In this document: positions 51,671-60,491 of the stretch, one piece after another
How positions within the stretch are numbered: the stretch's first letter is position 1
Layout of the letters: the number at the start of each line of letters is the position of its first letter
Origin: Flavobacterium eburneipallidum
Lineage (GTDB): Bacteria > Bacteroidota > Bacteroidia > Flavobacteriales > Flavobacteriaceae
Assembly (NCBI RefSeq): GCF_027111355.2
Contig: NZ_CP114291.2
Span: 1,364,001-1,428,000 of the forward strand
DNA: 64,000 bases
Direction of reading: 5' to 3'
The notes under the pieces: model-generated
Told to the model about the DNA's origin: nothing
Seen by the model: only the letters and a program-made list of their open reading frames with translations
Database searches by the model: none
Program-made: the position numbers and the translations under genes

Positions 51671-52813
51671 TCATTCCAATTTCTGCAAGAAAAATAATTT
51701 ATGATTCGGTAACAATTCTGGATGAAAAATCTTGATTAAATCTTTCAAAACCCAGTCGGGGCGAGTAGGCGACCATTCGAAATAAAGAATTCCGCCTTTT
51801 TCACCTTTGTTTAAGCTATACGAATATACTTTTTTATTTTTAAATGAAGCAAATTGATTGTAATGCGGATTGCTATCACTCATTTCTTTTAAGGACGAAA
51901 AATCACCAGGAGCAATCCAGAAATCGGCATTTTGTGCTTTTTCTAGGATATTTTCAAATGAGATTGCCAAGCTTCCAGTTCCTCTCGTATCGGCCCATAA
52001 GTATTGGGATTTAGCATCTTTCAAAAACAAGGCAGCCCAACTTTCGCCTTGTGGAACGTACCATTGTTCTTGATACATTGCGCCGCTCAAAACGGTTGGT
52101 TTGGTGGTTGCTTTTTGGACTAAAGCCAAAGTCGTTTTGTATTCCTTTTCAATTTCCGAAAATATAGTATTTGCCTTGGAATCTAACCCATATAAAGCAC
52201 CAAAAAACTTAATCCATTCTGCTTTTCCTAATGGAGATTGCTCTGTCCAATCACCGTTGAGCATTACTTTCAACCCACTTTTTTGAAGATTATCCAAAGT
52301 AGGATTGCTGTTGTTCAACCCAAAACTGACAATCAAATCGGGATTTATATCGATTAAAACTTCGGTGTTGAGGTTTTCATTAACACCTACTTGTCTCACT
52401 TTTCCAGCGTCAATTCGTTTTCTGGTTTTTTCCGAAGAAATGTAATCGGTGTTAGGAAAACCTATCAAAGTATTTTCGACACCCAATAATTCCAACGCTG
52501 GAATATGTGTGGTTGAGGTAACCACAATCGATTTTAAAGGAATTGGAATAACGGTAAATTGCTTCAAACTATCGGGAATAATTCCGTTTTTTTCTTGGAG
52601 AATATAGGTAAAATTTTCTTTGGCTTCAGGCCAAGGACTTGTGATTTTTATGATCGAAAAACCGTTGTGTTTATAGATTTCAAAACCTTTAGCATATTGA
52701 ACTAAATTATTGGAAATCTCTGTTTTAGTTTTGGAATTACTGTCGTTTTGCTTGCATCCAATAATGGAAATTAGAAATAAAAATAGACTGATTCGAAGAA
52801 GAATAGATTTCAT
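51671..52813 (-). CDS. B12/iron-chelate ABC binding lipoprotein (BtuF-like)
   Basis: A 380-aa lipoprotein from ATG 52813 (MKSILLRISLFLFLISIIGC, lipidated C20); the frame opens at 52840. The body has the helical-backbone binding fold: VTSTTHIPALELLGVENTLIGFP, ALNTEVLIDINPDLIVSFG-like stretch, and WFEWSPTRPDWVLKDLIK-like tail. It should hand the ligand to the permease. It is divergent from the cobalamin riboswitch, which supports B12. Confidence 0.88.
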   Translation of the reverse strand: MKSILLRISLFLFLISIIGCKQNDSNSKTKTEISNNLVQYAKGFEIYKHNGFSIIKITSPWPEAKENFTYILQEKNGIIPDSLKQFTVIPIPLKSIVVTSTTHIPALELLGVENTLIGFPNTDYISSEKTRKRIDAGKVRQVGVNENLNTEVLIDINPDLIVSFGLNNSNPTLDNLQKSGLKVMLNGDWTEQSPLGKAEWIKFFGALYGLDSKANTIFSEIEKEYKTTLALVQKATTKPTVLSGAMYQEQWYVPQGESWAALFLKDAKSQYLWADTRGTGSLAISFENILEKAQNADFWIAPGDFSSLKEMSDSNPHYNQFASFKNKKVYSYSLNKGEKGGILYFEWSPTRPDWVLKDLIKIFHPELLPNHKLFFLQKLE

Positions 52814-52966
52814 AAAAAGGTTTTTGAAAAAGAGACGCAAAGGTATATCTATTCCTTTTTAAAAATCAATTTTATTTTTTTATCCAAATGTTAGAACTAC
52901 ATTTGCATCCGAATTAAGGTTGTGTTTTACTTTTTGAGAAAACACATTAAAAGGGAATCAGGTGGA

Positions 52967-53045
52967 GATTGCAGATTTCAGAATTTAGAATTCAGATTGT
53001 AAAAAATCTAATATCTAAAATCAGAATTCTAAAATCCTAAATCCT
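52967..53045. repeat. Repeat hairpin inside the riboswitch, first
   Basis: A left arm rich in AGATTTCAGAATTTAGAATT pairs imperfectly with a right arm with CAGAATTCTAAAATCC. It lies in the loop between GGTG and GCTG of the core, where 5-15 nt are usual. Confidence 0.7.
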
Positions 53046-53118
53046 GAGCTGTTCCCGCAACTGTAAGCTATAAAGCTTGTTGTTATCTACAAAACCACTG
53101 TTTAGAAGTGGGAAGTTA

Positions 53119-53175
53119 GAAGTTAGAAGTTAGAAGTGAAACACTTCGTACTTCGCACTTCTAACCTCTAACTTC
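53119..53175. repeat. Repeat hairpin inside the riboswitch, second
   Basis: GAAGTTAGAAGTTAGAAGTG (53119-53138) pairs with 53156-53175 at 19 of 20 positions. It contains tandem AGAAGTT units, and lies between CCACTG and TGGGAAGG of the core. Confidence 0.85.
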
Positions 53176-53266
53176 GAATGGGAAGGTCAACAACAAGACG
53201 CAAGCCAGGAGACCTGCCTTTTTTCATAACGAATATCGAACTTTCGGGAAAAAAGGTTCAGAAATT

Positions 53267-55096
53267 ATGACTTTAAAAAAACATTTTGCTTTTTGCTTGC
53301 TATTGCTGTGCCAGATTATTTGGGCGCAACAGGATACTATTGTTTCGCTGAAGGAAGTTTTGATTTCCGATGCTCAACTGAATAAATTTTCCAATTCGCA
53401 GTCTGTTCTACAATTGACGGATTCGGTTATTGCCAACAATAAAACTTCATTAACCACTTTATTGAATTACAATTCGGTTATTTATTTCAAAGAAAATGGT
53501 CTCGGAATGGTTTCTTCGCCTTCTTTTAGAGGAACAACTGCTTCGCAAACTGCTGTAATTTGGAACGGAATCAATATCAATTCGCAATTGAATGGTCAAA
53601 CTGATTTTAATACCATTTCTGCCCAAGATTTTAATTCGGTTGCAATCCGAGCGGGTGGTGGAAGCGCCATTTACGGTAGCAGTGCCATTGGTGGCAGCAT
53701 TCATTTGAATTCTGATTTGAGTTTTGCAAATAAGTTTGACAATAGATTACAACTGAATTATGGCAGTTTCAATACGCTCGGTTTGAACTATAAAATGCAA
53801 ATAGGAACAGAAAAATTCAGTTCTCAAGCTAGTATTTCCCGCAATAGTTCGGATAACGATTATGCCTATTTGAATACCAATAAAAAGAACGAAAACGGAC
53901 AGTTTTATAACACCAGTTTGAATGTGAATTTGGGTTATAAATTGGATGCCAAAAATGTTTTGAAATTCTACAGTTATTTATTTGATGGCGAAAGGCATTT
54001 TTCAGGAACCCTTGCAGCACCGTCAAAAAGCAAGTATGTTGATTTGAATACTCGAAATTTAGTAGAGTGGATGGGGAATTACAACCATTTTACATCCAAG
54101 TTGAAAATGGCTTTTTTAACTGAAAAATATAAGTATTTTGAAAACGCAACCACTTCTATTTTTACTTATGGAGAAGCAAAAACAGCAACTGCCAAATATG
54201 ATTTGTCGTATAAAATCAATTCGAATATAGAATTAAATTCGGTTTTGGATTATACCCAAACCAAAGGAAATGGTAGTGATATTGTTGAAGATACAAGGAA
54301 AATTGGTTCAGGAGTTTTACTTTTAAAACATCGACCTTTTGCTAAATTTCTTTATGAAATAGCAGTTCGAAAAGAAATAACCAATATTTATAAATGTCCC
54401 GTTTTATTTTCGGTTGGGACGAATTATACTCCGTTTTCTTTTTATCAATTGAAATTGAATGCTTCTAGAAATTTTAGAATTCCAACCTTCAACGATTTGT
54501 ATTGGAAAGGAAGTGGTAACCCTGATTTGAAGCCCGAAAGTTCGTATCAGGCAGAAATTGGACACGTCTTTAAGTTCAAAAAAACTACTTTTTCGCTTAC
54601 GAATTATTACATAAAAATTCAGGATTTATTGCAATGGTCACCTGGTGTTGATGGCAATTGGAGACCCAATAATGTGGGTAAAGTAGCCACTTATGGTGCA
54701 GAGATTTTGTTGAATCATGCCCAAAAAATAGGCAAACATCAATTTGATTTGACGGCAACTTATGCTTATACCGTTTCTGAAGACGAACTCAAAAAGAAAC
54801 AATTGATTTATGTTCCTTATCATAAATTCACGGCTTCGTTGGGGTATTCCTTTGAAAAATTTGCGGCACATTGTCAGTATTTGTATAACGGAGAGGTATT
54901 TACTTCCTCTGATAATTATTATTCACTGGATGATTATTTGGTTTCGAATGTTGGAATCGACTATCAATTCGGGAAAAAGAAATTCCTACAATTGGGTTTT
55001 GATGTTCTCAATGTTTTTAACGAAAGTTATGAAAATGTGAGTGTTAGACCTATGCCGGGAAGGAATTACACGATAAATTTAACCTTTAATTTTTAA
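53267..55096 (+). CDS. TonB-dependent receptor, BtuB-like
   Basis: A 609-aa outer membrane receptor. Seen: a signal peptide (MTLKKHFAFCLLLLCQIIWAQ), a plug domain (FKENGLGMVSSPSFRGTTASQTAVIWNGI, in part; about 75-105; then GGGSAIYGSSAIGGSIHL), and a 22-strand barrel ending in TINLTFNF. The cobalamin riboswitch directly upstream makes vitamin B12 or a relative its substrate. The BtuG-like lipoprotein gene follows after 4 nt. Confidence 0.94.
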   Translation: MTLKKHFAFCLLLLCQIIWAQQDTIVSLKEVLISDAQLNKFSNSQSVLQLTDSVIANNKTSLTTLLNYNSVIYFKENGLGMVSSPSFRGTTASQTAVIWNGININSQLNGQTDFNTISAQDFNSVAIRAGGGSAIYGSSAIGGSIHLNSDLSFANKFDNRLQLNYGSFNTLGLNYKMQIGTEKFSSQASISRNSSDNDYAYLNTNKKNENGQFYNTSLNVNLGYKLDAKNVLKFYSYLFDGERHFSGTLAAPSKSKYVDLNTRNLVEWMGNYNHFTSKLKMAFLTEKYKYFENATTSIFTYGEAKTATAKYDLSYKINSNIELNSVLDYTQTKGNGSDIVEDTRKIGSGVLLLKHRPFAKFLYEIAVRKEITNIYKCPVLFSVGTNYTPFSFYQLKLNASRNFRIPTFNDLYWKGSGNPDLKPESSYQAEIGHVFKFKKTTFSLTNYYIKIQDLLQWSPGVDGNWRPNNVGKVATYGAEILLNHAQKIGKHQFDLTATYAYTVSEDELKKKQLIYVPYHKFTASLGYSFEKFAAHCQYLYNGEVFTSSDNYYSLDDYLVSNVGIDYQFGKKKFLQLGFDVLNVFNESYENVSVRPMPGRNYTINLTFNF

Positions 55097-55100
55097 TAAA

Positions 55101-56171
55101 ATGAAATTCAGTAGATTACTAGTAGTAGCTTTAATAAGCTCGATTTTTTTTGTTTCTTGTACCGATGATAATGACGATAATGGAATTCCGTTAGGGAGTT
55201 ATGATAATGGAGTTTTGATTTTGAATCAAGGCGGTTATGGTAAAGGAAACGCTTCGGTTTCGTATTTGTCTGATGATTTTGTTACGCAACAAAATAATAT
55301 TTTTTCGATAGTCAATCCAACTATTACTCTAGGAGATGTTGGTCAGGATATTGGGTTTTATCAAGATTTGGCTTTCATTGTTTTGAATGTTTCCAACAAA
55401 ATTGAAGTGGTAAACCGTTACACGATGGAGCATGTTGCTACAATTGCAACAGGATTGGACAATCCGAGATACATTACTTTTTCTAACGGAAAAGGCTTTG
55501 TTACTAATTGGGGCGATGGCGGAAGTACTACAGACGATTATGTTGCGGTTTTGAACCTTTCAACTTATGCTGTTACAACAAAAATTCCTGTAGCCGAAGG
55601 GCCAGAAAGAATTGTTGAAAACAACAATAAATTATATGTTGCTCATATTGGTGGATGGGGTTATGGTAAAACCATTTCGGTAATCAATGCTGCCAATAAT
55701 ACCTTGTCAACTACAATTACTGTTGGCGATGTTCCTAATTCGTTAGAAATAAATAATGGTTCATTGTACGTTATTTGTGGAGGAAACCCAAGTTATTCGG
55801 GGTCAGAAACTGCGGGAAGTTTGGTTAAAGTAAACTTATCTAACAACACGGTTGCTAGCACAATAAATTTTGCAGCAAAGACACATCCCTCTAATTTGGA
55901 TGTTGTAAATTCAAATATTTTCTATACTGTAGGTTCCGATATTTATAAATCGACTGTATCTGCTACCACTTTGCCTAGCACTGCTTTGTTTTCAACTACT
56001 GCACAAGGAGTTTATGGTGTATATAGTTTTGCTGTAAAAAACGATAAAATTTATGTTGGTGATGCTGGAAATTATAGTTCTAATGGTAAAGTTTATGTTT
56101 ATTCAGCTGCAGGAACTTTAGAAAACCAGTACACAGTAGGTGTTATTCCTGCTGGATTTTATTTTAATTAA
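55101..56171 (+). CDS. BtuG-like beta-propeller lipoprotein (DUF5074-type)
   Basis: A 356-aa lipoprotein with C20 as the lipid-bearing residue (SIFFVSC). The rest consists of YVTN-like beta-propeller repeats (GVLILNQGGYGKGNASVSYL; DNPRYITFSNGKGFVTNWGDGG; KLYVAHIGGWGYGKTISVINAANN). It is the size and type of Bacteroides BtuG, the surface lipoprotein that captures B12 and sits on BtuB. Its place in the riboswitch operon, 4 nt after the BtuB-like gene, strongly supports this role. Confidence 0.88.
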   Translation: MKFSRLLVVALISSIFFVSCTDDNDDNGIPLGSYDNGVLILNQGGYGKGNASVSYLSDDFVTQQNNIFSIVNPTITLGDVGQDIGFYQDLAFIVLNVSNKIEVVNRYTMEHVATIATGLDNPRYITFSNGKGFVTNWGDGGSTTDDYVAVLNLSTYAVTTKIPVAEGPERIVENNNKLYVAHIGGWGYGKTISVINAANNTLSTTITVGDVPNSLEINNGSLYVICGGNPSYSGSETAGSLVKVNLSNNTVASTINFAAKTHPSNLDVVNSNIFYTVGSDIYKSTVSATTLPSTALFSTTAQGVYGVYSFAVKNDKIYVGDAGNYSSNGKVYVYSAAGTLENQYTVGVIPAGFYFN

Positions 56172-56188
56172 GTTAGTTTAGTTAATTC

Positions 56189-56228
56189 AAAAAAACCGTC
56201 TCAAAACTTAATTTGAGACGGTTTTTTT
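56189..56228. terminator. Bidirectional terminator between btuG-like and PepSY genes
   Basis: A perfect 17-bp stem (56189-56205 and 56212-56228) flanked by A and T runs. The right half codes the last residues of the PepSY protein. Confidence 0.92.
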
Positions 56229-57338
56229 GTTTTTATTTTTGCGTCCCCACCAGATGTAAAATCCTGTTATGGGAAGGCTAGCAATCAATAAACTGATGAG
56301 GAAAGCAAATATTTTCCCTGGCAAACCCAATACAGCTCCAGTATGTAAGTCGTAATTCATACGCATTAATTTATCTGATACAGCAGCATTTTTATATTTG
56401 CCAAACAGGTGATTGACTTCTTTTTCTTCTAACGAATATTGGTCAAAATAGCGGTAATCGGTTTTCCAATAAGTGCCTTCTTCGGGATTGGCATTTGCGG
56501 CTATGGATGTACTGTCGTTTTCAGGAGGATGCACTTCAATGGATTTGGCATGAGGATATTCTTTTTGCATCAAAGTCCAAACTTTATCAACAGGTTTTTC
56601 TATGCTTGATTTGTTTTTTCCAGAAACAGGATCTTCATAAACCAATGATTTTTCGCCTCCAATAACAGTATAGTAAGAATAAGCAAACCATTGGAAACCC
56701 CAAACCAAACCTGTAATGGCAAAAATAAGCGCAATCAAAAACACATAAAAACCAGTGATGTTGTGCAAGTCATAATTTTTTCTCTTCCATTTCGTTCCTT
56801 TTTTCCATTGGAAAGAAAAGCGCTGTTTAGTAGCGTTTTTATTTCTCGGATACCAAAGAATTAAACCTGAAATCAAAAGTACAAGAAATATCAAAGTTGC
56901 CGATGCCACTACAATTTGACCTATATCGTGAGGCAACCAAAGATAGAAATGCCCATCAAGTATAAACCTAAAAAAGCCTTCTTCCATATTGGCTTTTTCT
57001 AATACTTTTCCCGAATACGGATTGAGATAAACGATATAATAATAAGTGGGTTCATAATGATAAAAAATAGCCTCTGCCGATTTTTCGGCTCCGTTGTATT
57101 TTATGGCATGAAGCGCTTTTTTTGGAAATTCTTTTTGGGCAATTGCTTCCAATTGAGACGGTAGCAGAAAAGGCTTGTCTTCTTTTTCGACAAAGCGATA
57201 TTCTTCGGTAATGTTTTGAATTTCTTCCTGAAAGGCATACAAACAACCCGTAACGGCAATAATAAAAACAATAATTCCCGAAGATAATCCGATCCACAAA
57301 TGTATTTTCCCTATTGCTTTTTTTAAATTAGTATTCAT
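56208..57338 (-). CDS. PepSY-associated membrane protein (iron-reductase type)
   Basis: A 376-aa protein of the PepSY_TM family, starting at ATG 57338 (MNTNLKKAIGKIHLWIGLSSG); the frame opens at 57374. Seen: four spans, two of them His-bearing (KIHLWIGLSSGIIVFIIAVTG; NYDLHNITGFYVFLIALIFAITG; MRMNYDLHTGAVLGLPGK), matching heme-binding helices of ferric-siderophore reductases. It follows the siderophore receptor gene, so it likely helps to release iron. The stop and last codons lie in the shared terminator. Confidence 0.9.
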   Translation of the reverse strand: MNTNLKKAIGKIHLWIGLSSGIIVFIIAVTGCLYAFQEEIQNITEEYRFVEKEDKPFLLPSQLEAIAQKEFPKKALHAIKYNGAEKSAEAIFYHYEPTYYYIVYLNPYSGKVLEKANMEEGFFRFILDGHFYLWLPHDIGQIVVASATLIFLVLLISGLILWYPRNKNATKQRFSFQWKKGTKWKRKNYDLHNITGFYVFLIALIFAITGLVWGFQWFAYSYYTVIGGEKSLVYEDPVSGKNKSSIEKPVDKVWTLMQKEYPHAKSIEVHPPENDSTSIAANANPEEGTYWKTDYRYFDQYSLEEKEVNHLFGKYKNAAVSDKLMRMNYDLHTGAVLGLPGKIFAFLISLLIASLPITGFYIWWGRKNKNKKTVSN

Positions 57339-57434
57339 AGATATGAATTTTATTATTGGTCTTTTATTAAACATACAAAACTCCCCACCGAAATGAGGAG
57401 CCTCAACTAAACAAAATTAACTACAATTCTGAAA

Positions 57435-59591
57435 CTAAATTTTATAGGTTATTCCAGCCACTAAACTTCTTGGTCTTTGAGGGGTAATTGTTGACCAACC
57501 AGAATAGTATTTTTCATTTAAAAGGTTATTCACTTTAAGCGAGAGGTTAAATTTAGTACTGTTGTATGAAACTACAGAATTCAATACGGTATAACTAGGT
57601 AATGCGAACGTACCGATATTAGAACGGTTTAATGTTTTGTATTCGCTGGCATAATTTCCTCCAAATCCAATTCCAAATCCTTTAAGGCTTCCTGATGTGA
57701 AGTTGTAATTTGCCCATAAGTTGATTAACGTTTCAGGACCTGCTTCTTCAGGTCTTAAACCTAAATATCCTGCATTAGGGGTTTCTTTTGTAACCTCACT
57801 TTTGTTGTTACTGAAACCAGCTATGATGTTTAATCCTTTGGCAGGATTTGCTGTAACACTAACTTCAAAACCTCTACTAAATACTGAACCACCTTGGATA
57901 GAATTATTAATATTATTTGGGTCTGTCATTAATTTGTCCTTCACATCAATATCGTAATAACTTATAGTTGCCGAAATGATGTCTTTGTATAAATTGGTTT
58001 TTAATCCAATTTCAAACTGATTAGCATGTTCTGGATCAAATGATTTCAAACGAGGATTACTTCCATTAACATCAGCAACTTGTTGAGGCATAATGTTAGT
58101 AAAACCATTCATATAGTTACTAAATACCGAAACTTTATTTGGAATCAATTGATAAACTAAACCAAATTTTGGAGAAACAGATGTTTGATCATTTGATTCA
58201 CCACCAGCTATAGACTTAAAATTGTCAATTCTTAAACTCACCATTGCCGAAAAACGATCCGTAATGTTAAGCACATCCGATGCGTAGGCGCTAATAACTT
58301 CTGATTCAGCAGTAGTGTTTCCTGTGAAAGTACCTTTTAATAAATCATCAATTCCTGCTTGAGTCAAATCACTTGGGAGTGTTGGATCATTTGGATGAGT
58401 GTCAGTTTGATTTACTAATGAAATGGTTCCTCCATTTACCCATCCTGAACTGCCACTTTGAATGTCGGATTTAAAATAATCTACACCAACGACCAATCTA
58501 TTTCTTAAACTTCCAATTTTGAAATCGCCAATAAAGTTTTGTTGGATGTCAGTCGTATTAGTTTGACCATTTCCTTTTGAAATAAATCTTGTAAAATGAT
58601 CACTATCTCCAGAATCCCAAAGATAAGAGTAGTAGCCAAAGGTTTTAGTATGGCTTCTGGATAAAACCGTTTGCGATGTCCATTGGTCTGATAATTTGTA
58701 AAACATTTGCGTTTGCATATTAAACGAAGGATTACTCATTACCAAATCATTAGAGTTGTATGATTTCTTATAGTTTTGCTCGAACAAATCCATAGAATTG
58801 AAAGAAAGCGGAACGTATCTATTCAAAAAAATCATTGGTGCATTTACTGAATTTTTGCTACTGATTTCAGTGTTTACTAAAAATGAAAGTCGATTATTTA
58901 CTTTATAACTCAACGATGGAGCAAAGAAAAATGATTTACTAAATCCAGAATCTTGGAATGAATTCTCATTTTGATAAGCAGTATTAAATCGAACCGCAAT
59001 GTCTTTGTTTATTGGAGTATTAACATCAGCAGTGATTCTATCTAATCCGTAAGTTCCAGAAGTATAATTTATTTCGCCACCAAAAGAGCTGTATGGTTTT
59101 TTTGTAACAATGTTAATCAAACCTCCATAAGAAATTAAACTACTGCCAAAAAGTGTTCCAGATGGTCCTTTTATCACTTCAATATTATCAATATTGATGG
59201 GGTCAGTAGAAGTATTGGTAACAGCAGGCAAACCATTAACCATCGTTGGTTGCACGGCAAAACCTCTCATACTATAATATTCGGCTCCATCGCCACCACG
59301 GCCTGTCGATTCCCAAAGTCGAGTAATTCCGGTAGCATTTTTTAAGGCATCGTTTAAATTGGTAACCACTTGCTCCTTCAATAATTCTGCGGTAACCGTA
59401 TTGTAAACTTGTGGGTTTTCAATATTATTCAAAGGCATTTTAGAAACCGTAGTACTTTTTTCTCTTTTGTACTTGTATTTATTATTGATTTCTATTTCTT
59501 TCAATTGGCTCACGCTGTCTTTTTTGATTTCTTGACCGAAAGAAGTCATCGAAAATAACATTGCTGTAGATAGTAAAATTACATTTTTCAT
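57435..59591 (-). CDS. TonB-dependent siderophore receptor
   Basis: A 718-aa outer membrane receptor. Seen: a signal peptide (MKNVILLSTAMLFSMTSFGQ), a plug with LKNATGITRLWESTGRGGDGAEYYSMRGF (in part) and IEVIKGPSGTLFGSSLISYGGLINIVTKKP (in part), and a barrel ending FNLSLKVNNLLNEKYYSGW...LVAGITYKI. The form fits ferric siderophore receptors such as FhuA/FhuE types. The PepSY gene lies 97 nt downstream. No Fur box could be assigned by eye. Confidence 0.94.
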   Translation of the reverse strand: MKNVILLSTAMLFSMTSFGQEIKKDSVSQLKEIEINNKYKYKREKSTTVSKMPLNNIENPQVYNTVTAELLKEQVVTNLNDALKNATGITRLWESTGRGGDGAEYYSMRGFAVQPTMVNGLPAVTNTSTDPINIDNIEVIKGPSGTLFGSSLISYGGLINIVTKKPYSSFGGEINYTSGTYGLDRITADVNTPINKDIAVRFNTAYQNENSFQDSGFSKSFFFAPSLSYKVNNRLSFLVNTEISSKNSVNAPMIFLNRYVPLSFNSMDLFEQNYKKSYNSNDLVMSNPSFNMQTQMFYKLSDQWTSQTVLSRSHTKTFGYYSYLWDSGDSDHFTRFISKGNGQTNTTDIQQNFIGDFKIGSLRNRLVVGVDYFKSDIQSGSSGWVNGGTISLVNQTDTHPNDPTLPSDLTQAGIDDLLKGTFTGNTTAESEVISAYASDVLNITDRFSAMVSLRIDNFKSIAGGESNDQTSVSPKFGLVYQLIPNKVSVFSNYMNGFTNIMPQQVADVNGSNPRLKSFDPEHANQFEIGLKTNLYKDIISATISYYDIDVKDKLMTDPNNINNSIQGGSVFSRGFEVSVTANPAKGLNIIAGFSNNKSEVTKETPNAGYLGLRPEEAGPETLINLWANYNFTSGSLKGFGIGFGGNYASEYKTLNRSNIGTFALPSYTVLNSVVSYNSTKFNLSLKVNNLLNEKYYSGWSTITPQRPRSLVAGITYKI

Positions 59592-59724
59592 TTTTATTTA
59601 GATTTATTAAAAATAACAATGCAAATGTAAAAACTAATTTTATTTGAGCAAATTTATTTAGAATAAATAAAAATAAATTTTTAACGCCATTTTAACTTAT
59701 TGTTTTTAGGGGTTTTATAAAAAA

Positions 59725-59753
59725 AAATCCTGCCTTGTGAAAAGCAGGATTCA
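59725..59753 (-). terminator. Terminator of the DUF6265 gene
   Basis: Stem AATCCTGC (59727-59734) and GCAGGATT (59744-59751); on the minus strand it is followed by a run of T. Confidence 0.8.
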
Positions 59754-59778
59754 TAATCTTAATCAAAAAAATAGAAAT

Positions 59779-60252
59779 TTATTGTGTTTTTTTCATCGAA
59801 TAGCGTGTTGAATTTGGTTTTTCTTGTTCGATTCCAGTAATCTCAATTAGCAAATGATCTTTGGCAAAAGGCTTGTAAACAATTTTTTTTGGATACTCAT
59901 TTTTTGGATTTTCAAAAACCAATACTTTCTCTTCAGAAGTATTTTGCTTGAAAATAATCGGTTTATTGTTGTTTTGCCCTGTGATTGTCGAAATATAAAT
60001 CAGGTTTTCACCCATTTGTTTCAATTGCATTTTCTCCGAATGCAAGGTGTCTTTTGCTTTGATGAAATAACTTTCGCCAATAAAAACGCTGTCATTTACC
60101 TTCGTCCAAGTTTCTAATAAATTACCATCGGGCGATTTGTTTTCCCATTTTCCTATTAACCAATCGGTGTCAATAATCTTGGAAACTTCTTTTGATTTGT
60201 TACAAGAAGTTATGGATAATACTATAATGAGGGAAAGAATTATTTTTTTCAT
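59779..60252 (-). CDS. DUF6265 lipoprotein
   Basis: A 157-aa lipoprotein from ATG 60252 (MKKIILSLIIVLSITSC, lipid-bearing C17); the frame opens at 60282. The mature part fits DUF6265: DWLIGKWENKSPDGNLLETWTKVNDSVFIGESYFIKA (in part), FENPKNEYPKKIVY and LIEITGIEQ. The fold resembles lipocalin-like beta barrels and its role is unknown. Confidence 0.85.
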   Translation of the reverse strand: MKKIILSLIIVLSITSCNKSKEVSKIIDTDWLIGKWENKSPDGNLLETWTKVNDSVFIGESYFIKAKDTLHSEKMQLKQMGENLIYISTITGQNNNKPIIFKQNTSEEKVLVFENPKNEYPKKIVYKPFAKDHLLIEITGIEQEKPNSTRYSMKKTQ

Positions 60253-60356
60253 AAAAAGCGTGATTGATTGCTGGTGTTTCAAAATTAAGGAAAAGATTGC
60301 GAATATGGTTATTCAGTAATTCAAATAGTTATATTGGAGTACTTTTTATTCTTGCT

Positions 60357-60424
60357 ATTTGTCACGCTGGAAGCGTCTCGATTATGTTGCTCACTTGTGT
60401 TGAGAAGCTTCCAGCGTGACAAAT
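60357..60424. repeat. Perfect 18-bp palindrome
   Basis: ATTTGTCACGCTGGAAGC (60357-60374) and its exact complement (60407-60424) surround a 32-nt loop in which TCTC/GAGA can also pair. It lies between the DUF6265 and topB genes and is richer in GC than its surroundings. Confidence 0.85.
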
Positions 60425-60491
60425 GGAGTAGAAGGTTGGAGTGATAAAGCAATTGTAATTGGTACAAATTTGTATAAAATCGTCTTGATAG

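Larger units (their letters stand above)
52914..53218 (+). promoter_or_regulatory. Cobalamin riboswitch with enlarged loops
   Basis: The conserved core is clear: AAAGGGAATCAGGTG (52950-52964), GAGCTGTTCCCGCAACTGTA (53046-53065), CCACTG (53095-53100), TGGGAAGG (53179-53186) and GACGCAAGCCAGGAGACC (53198-53215). Two peripheral loops are filled with repeat hairpins (52967-53045 and 53109-53175). It ends about 50 nt before the TonB receptor, with a short T run after GACCTGCC. It should lower expression of the receptor operon when B12 is present. Confidence 0.95.
52814..53266. other. Divergent regulatory region of the B12 locus
   Basis: This 450-bp region holds the cobalamin riboswitch for the plus-strand genes (52914-53218). 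No second riboswitch is seen for the minus-strand ABC genes. Confidence 0.7.

Noticed and set aside
49013..52813. A second cobalamin riboswitch for the minus-strand ABC genes
   Set aside because: The core motifs appear only once, on the plus strand.
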